A DNA stretch of 35,688 nucleotides from Bacillota bacterium. GTDB lineage: Bacteria > Bacillota > Clostridia > Caldicoprobacterales > Xylanivirgaceae. The position numbers and the translations under genes are program-made. Shown here piece by piece: positions 34,313 to 35,688 of the stretch. The DNA lies in the NCBI GenBank assembly GCA_023621995.1, contig JAMOAB010000041.1, positions 1 through 35,688 on the forward strand. Reading direction: 5' to 3'. Under the pieces are notes generated by a model. It searched no databases. It was not told the DNA's origin and saw only the letters and a list, made by a program, of their open reading frames with translations. Within the stretch, counting starts at the first letter, position 1; every line of letters begins with the position of its first letter.

Positions 34313-34780
34313 TCATTTTAGTAATATAGAAAAAGCCAATATTAATAACACCTTTTTTGTATCACGCATATAATACCTATTAAAGATTCTTATCAACAGA
34401 AAACCGATAGTTAGACCAATTATAATACCTAATGTTCCACCTTGAGCAAAGGTAAAATCTAAAAATCTTACTGACGCCAAAGCAATAAATAGTCCTTCTA
34501 TTAAACCCGGTATACAGCTCATCTTCAGTGCAGTGATTCCAACCTTTTTTAGATCCTCTTTATCAATCCTAAACCCTGCTCTTAATAAAATGACTATTAA
34601 AGCAATTCTTCTCAGATCTTCTGATATATTAATCATGTCTCTATGAATCCAATTTAATGCATAGGGTCATAAGATGATTCCTAATATCAGCATTCCTAAC
34701 AATCCTGGCATCTTAATCTTTTCAAAGAGCTTGCTGGAGATCAGCCCCAATAATAAAATAATCGCCAAACTTATAGCCAT
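34313..34780 (-). pseudogene. broken cation:proton antiporter under a fluoride riboswitch
   Basis: ATG 34780 has a strong GGAGGAG site. The frame reads a typical antiporter start (AIILLLGLISSKLFEKIKMP, then GLLGMLILGIIL), then a TGA at 34669-34667 where relatives have Gly. It continues in the same frame with PYALNWI, ISEDLRRIALIVILLRAGF and KMSCIPGLIEG. Near 34428 FAQGGTLG is joined straight to GIIIGLTIGFLLIRIFNRYYMRDTKKVLLILAFSILLK, which in full-length relatives lies much further on, so the middle is deleted. A stop at 34313 removes the rest. About 155 codons remain of an expected roughly 400. Such CPA-family antiporters are known targets of fluoride riboswitches. Confidence 0.8.
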
Positions 34781-34809
34781 TATAATCTCCTCCTAAAATA
34801 TAATAAAAA

Positions 34810-34846
34810 ACTCCTACAGGCATATTTAAAATATTCCTGTAGGAGT
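34810..34846 (-). terminator. terminator of the fluoride riboswitch
   Basis: Minus strand ACTCCTACAGG (34846-34836) pairs perfectly with CCTGTAGGAGT (34820-34810) around an AT-rich region that can extend the stem, then TTTTTTATTA. The 5' arm contains the ACTCCTAC that is also the 3' strand of the fluoride aptamer, so ligand binding should block the terminator. Confidence 0.85.
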
Positions 34847-34890
34847 CATTAGCATTACGCGGTTTTGGTGAACCCCATCACCATTGCATA
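34836..34890 (-). promoter_or_regulatory. fluoride (crcB) riboswitch
   Basis: The minus strand reads GGTGATGGGGTTCACC, AAAACCGC, GTAAT, GCTAATGACTCCTAC. This reproduces the crcB-motif consensus GG-GAUGG-GUUC-CC, AAC-GC, GCURAUG-CUCCUAC almost base for base. The pseudoknot between GGGGTT and GACTCC is possible (with G-U pairs). It overlaps a terminator, as in an ON switch that allows transcription when fluoride is bound. Confidence 0.92.
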
Positions 34891-34914
34891 TATAACCTTG
34901 TATTTTCTGTTCAA

Positions 34915-34943
34915 ATCGTAACACACCACGGCTGCCGTGTCAA
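34915..34943 (-). promoter_or_regulatory. sigma-A promoter of the fluoride riboswitch transcript
   Basis: Minus strand -35 TTGACA (perfect, 34943-34938), 17-bp spacer, -10 TACGAT (34920-34915, 4 of 6). The spacer contains the palindrome CACGG-CAG-CCGTG. It starts 11 bp past the VOC gene stop. Confidence 0.65.
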
Positions 34944-34953
34944 TGAAATCACT

Positions 34954-35301
34954 TTATTGAATTTTTAGTCCATTAGGATCTAATACATAGAAAAATTTAG
35001 TTCCCGGATTTGGTTGGAATGGACCACTATGTATTTGGATACCTTTTTCTTTTACAAAAGCCATTGTCTCGTCTAATGATTCCACGCTAAATCCTAGAGA
35101 TATGTCATTACCAATATTTATGTCCTCATTATTTTCATTGAAGATTAATTCTACTAAGGTATCACCTTCCCCTAAAAATGCAATCTCAGTATCTGATCCC
35201 ACTGCAAATCTTCTAACTACAGGCAGTCTTACTACCTCCTGATAAAACTTTAAAGATTCCTCCATACTCTTAACATTAATTGTTGTATGTGCAAATTTCA
35301 T
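34954..35301 (-). CDS. VOC (glyoxalase-like) family protein
   Basis: 115 residues from ATG 35301, five bases after GAGGGG; an adjacent TTG at 35304 is less likely. The two beta-alpha-beta-beta-beta halves are visible: MKFAHTTINVKSMEESLKFYQEV with the first metal-ligand His, DTLVELIFNE with a Glu, then ISLGFSVESLDETMAFVKEKGIQI and FFYVLDPNGLKIQ. Relatives usually run a few residues beyond IQ, carrying the last strand, so it may be slightly truncated at the C-terminus. Reaction not assignable (lyase, isomerase or resistance protein). Confidence 0.7.
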   Translation of the reverse strand: MKFAHTTINVKSMEESLKFYQEVVRLPVVRRFAVGSDTEIAFLGEGDTLVELIFNENNEDINIGNDISLGFSVESLDETMAFVKEKGIQIHSGPFQPNPGTKFFYVLDPNGLKIQ

Positions 35302-35310
35302 CAATACCCC

Positions 35311-35418
35311 TCATTTCACTTCGAATTCTTCAATTTCTATAATATCTTCTCCATCAAAGCTCATTCACACAATAAAAGGCATAAGGTCTTTGATTCTTAT
35401 AAACTCGTCATAGCCCAA
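35311..35418 (-). pseudogene. short reading frame broken by TGA, downstream of the Ig-like gene
   Basis: TTG 35418 follows GGTGGAGG by eight bases and reads GYDEFIRIKDLMPFIV, then TGA (35367-35365). It continues in frame with MSFDGEDIIEIEEFEVK to a stop at 35311. It may be a small protein coupled to the Ig-like gene and interrupted by a nonsense mutation, or a genuine 17-residue peptide. Family not recognised. Confidence 0.35.
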
Positions 35419-35422
35419 ATTG

Positions 35423-35688
35423 TTATTCCTCCACCTTAAACTCCCCAATAATAAATATGGGGTCGCCATCTGAATGTAATTTCTTTATGATACGATAATT
35501 GCCTGGCTCTAGCTTACCATAATAAGTCTTTATAGTAAATATGTCCTCACGGCTATCTTTTGGAGATAATATACAGCCCATCTCATGCCAAGCAGCATCA
35601 TCTAGTACAGGGATTACATACCATATACCGTCAACTTCCATTTCCAGATGTGGTTCTTCCCCATAGATATATTCCTTAGAAGAATTAT
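35423..35688 (-). CDS. Ig-like domain protein, 5'-partial at window edge
   Basis: The frame is open to the right edge of the window (visible part 87 codons plus stop), so the true start lies outside. The visible part runs SSKEYIYGEEPHLEMEVDGIWYVIPV, AAWHEMGCILSP, DIFTIKTYYGKLEPGNYRIIK, PIFIIGEFKVEE. The YYGKLEPGNYRIIK and EF-V-E ending are typical of the small bacterial immunoglobulin-like domain found in secreted Gram-positive proteins and lipoproteins. An ATG at 35641 lies within the domain and has no Shine-Dalgarno, so it is not the start. Confidence 0.7.
   Translation of the reverse strand, partial: NSSKEYIYGEEPHLEMEVDGIWYVIPVLDDAAWHEMGCILSPKDSREDIFTIKTYYGKLEPGNYRIIKKLHSDGDPIFIIGEFKVEE

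Noticed and set aside
34667-34669. In-frame TGA as possible recoding (selenocysteine or tryptophan)
   Set aside because: Relatives have Gly at this site, the protein also carries an internal deletion and early stop, TGA is a normal stop in intact genes here, and neighbouring broken frames contain TAG as well.

Overview
The window looks like chromosomal DNA of a low-GC, endospore-forming Gram-positive bacterium, most likely a member of the Clostridia. Evidence for this: AT-rich sequence, strong GGAGG ribosome binding sites, frequent TTG and GTG starts, a SpoVB-type flippase, a MinJ-like/CtpB/FtsEX/UvrBA neighbourhood resembling the Bacillus one, a TPP riboswitch, a fluoride riboswitch and tandem ArgR operators. 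No rRNA, tRNA, CRISPR array or phage was recognised. The species cannot be named from this sequence.

Layout, left to right. (1) 1-130: the C-terminal tail of an IS4-type transposase cut off at a hairpin. (2) 281-4899, minus strand: a thiamine operon thiC-thiD-thiM-thiE-HAD phosphatase. It has a sigma-A promoter, a TPP riboswitch with a visible antiterminator/terminator pair, and a terminator at the end. It makes HMP-PP de novo, salvages thiazole through ThiM and joins the two with ThiE; thiazole-synthesis genes and the last kinase are not here. (3) 4914-8077: two different GNAT acetyltransferases in divergent orientation, a LURP-one/YxjI-like protein, and a DUF421/DUF4363 pair. (4) 8074-13603: uvrB-uvrA, and a divergent LysM-BsuPI protein. 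(5) 13610-21797, minus strand: a cell-envelope block. A CdaR/PucR-type regulator, FtsE, FtsX and two paralogous coiled-coil peptidoglycan hydrolases (one NlpC/P60, one M23) form one apparent operon. CtpB and a MinJ-like PDZ membrane protein follow under their own promoter. (6) 21824-23037: an orphan MsmX/UgpC-type sugar-ABC ATPase with a palindromic leader. (7) 23158-33182, plus strand: arginine genes argC-argB, then spoVB, then argD-carB-argF-GNAT. Promoters of argC and argD each carry two ARG boxes exactly 20 bp apart. argJ, argA, argE and carA are absent from the cluster. (8) 33178-35688, minus strand: a decaying region with a lipoprotein, a VOC protein, a partial Ig-like protein and several broken genes. 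One of these is a cation:proton antiporter inactivated by a nonsense codon and a deletion but still preceded by an intact-looking promoter, fluoride riboswitch and terminator.

The most interesting points are: the fluoride switch in front of a dead gene; the duplicated FtsEX-linked hydrolases whose catalytic domains differ while coiled coils, signal peptides and RBS region match; the paired ARG boxes; and the GNAT at the end of an arginine operon that lacks the usual acetyl-cycle genes. Many start codons given here differ from the longest possible frame, because Shine-Dalgarno position or promoter position excludes the longer form.
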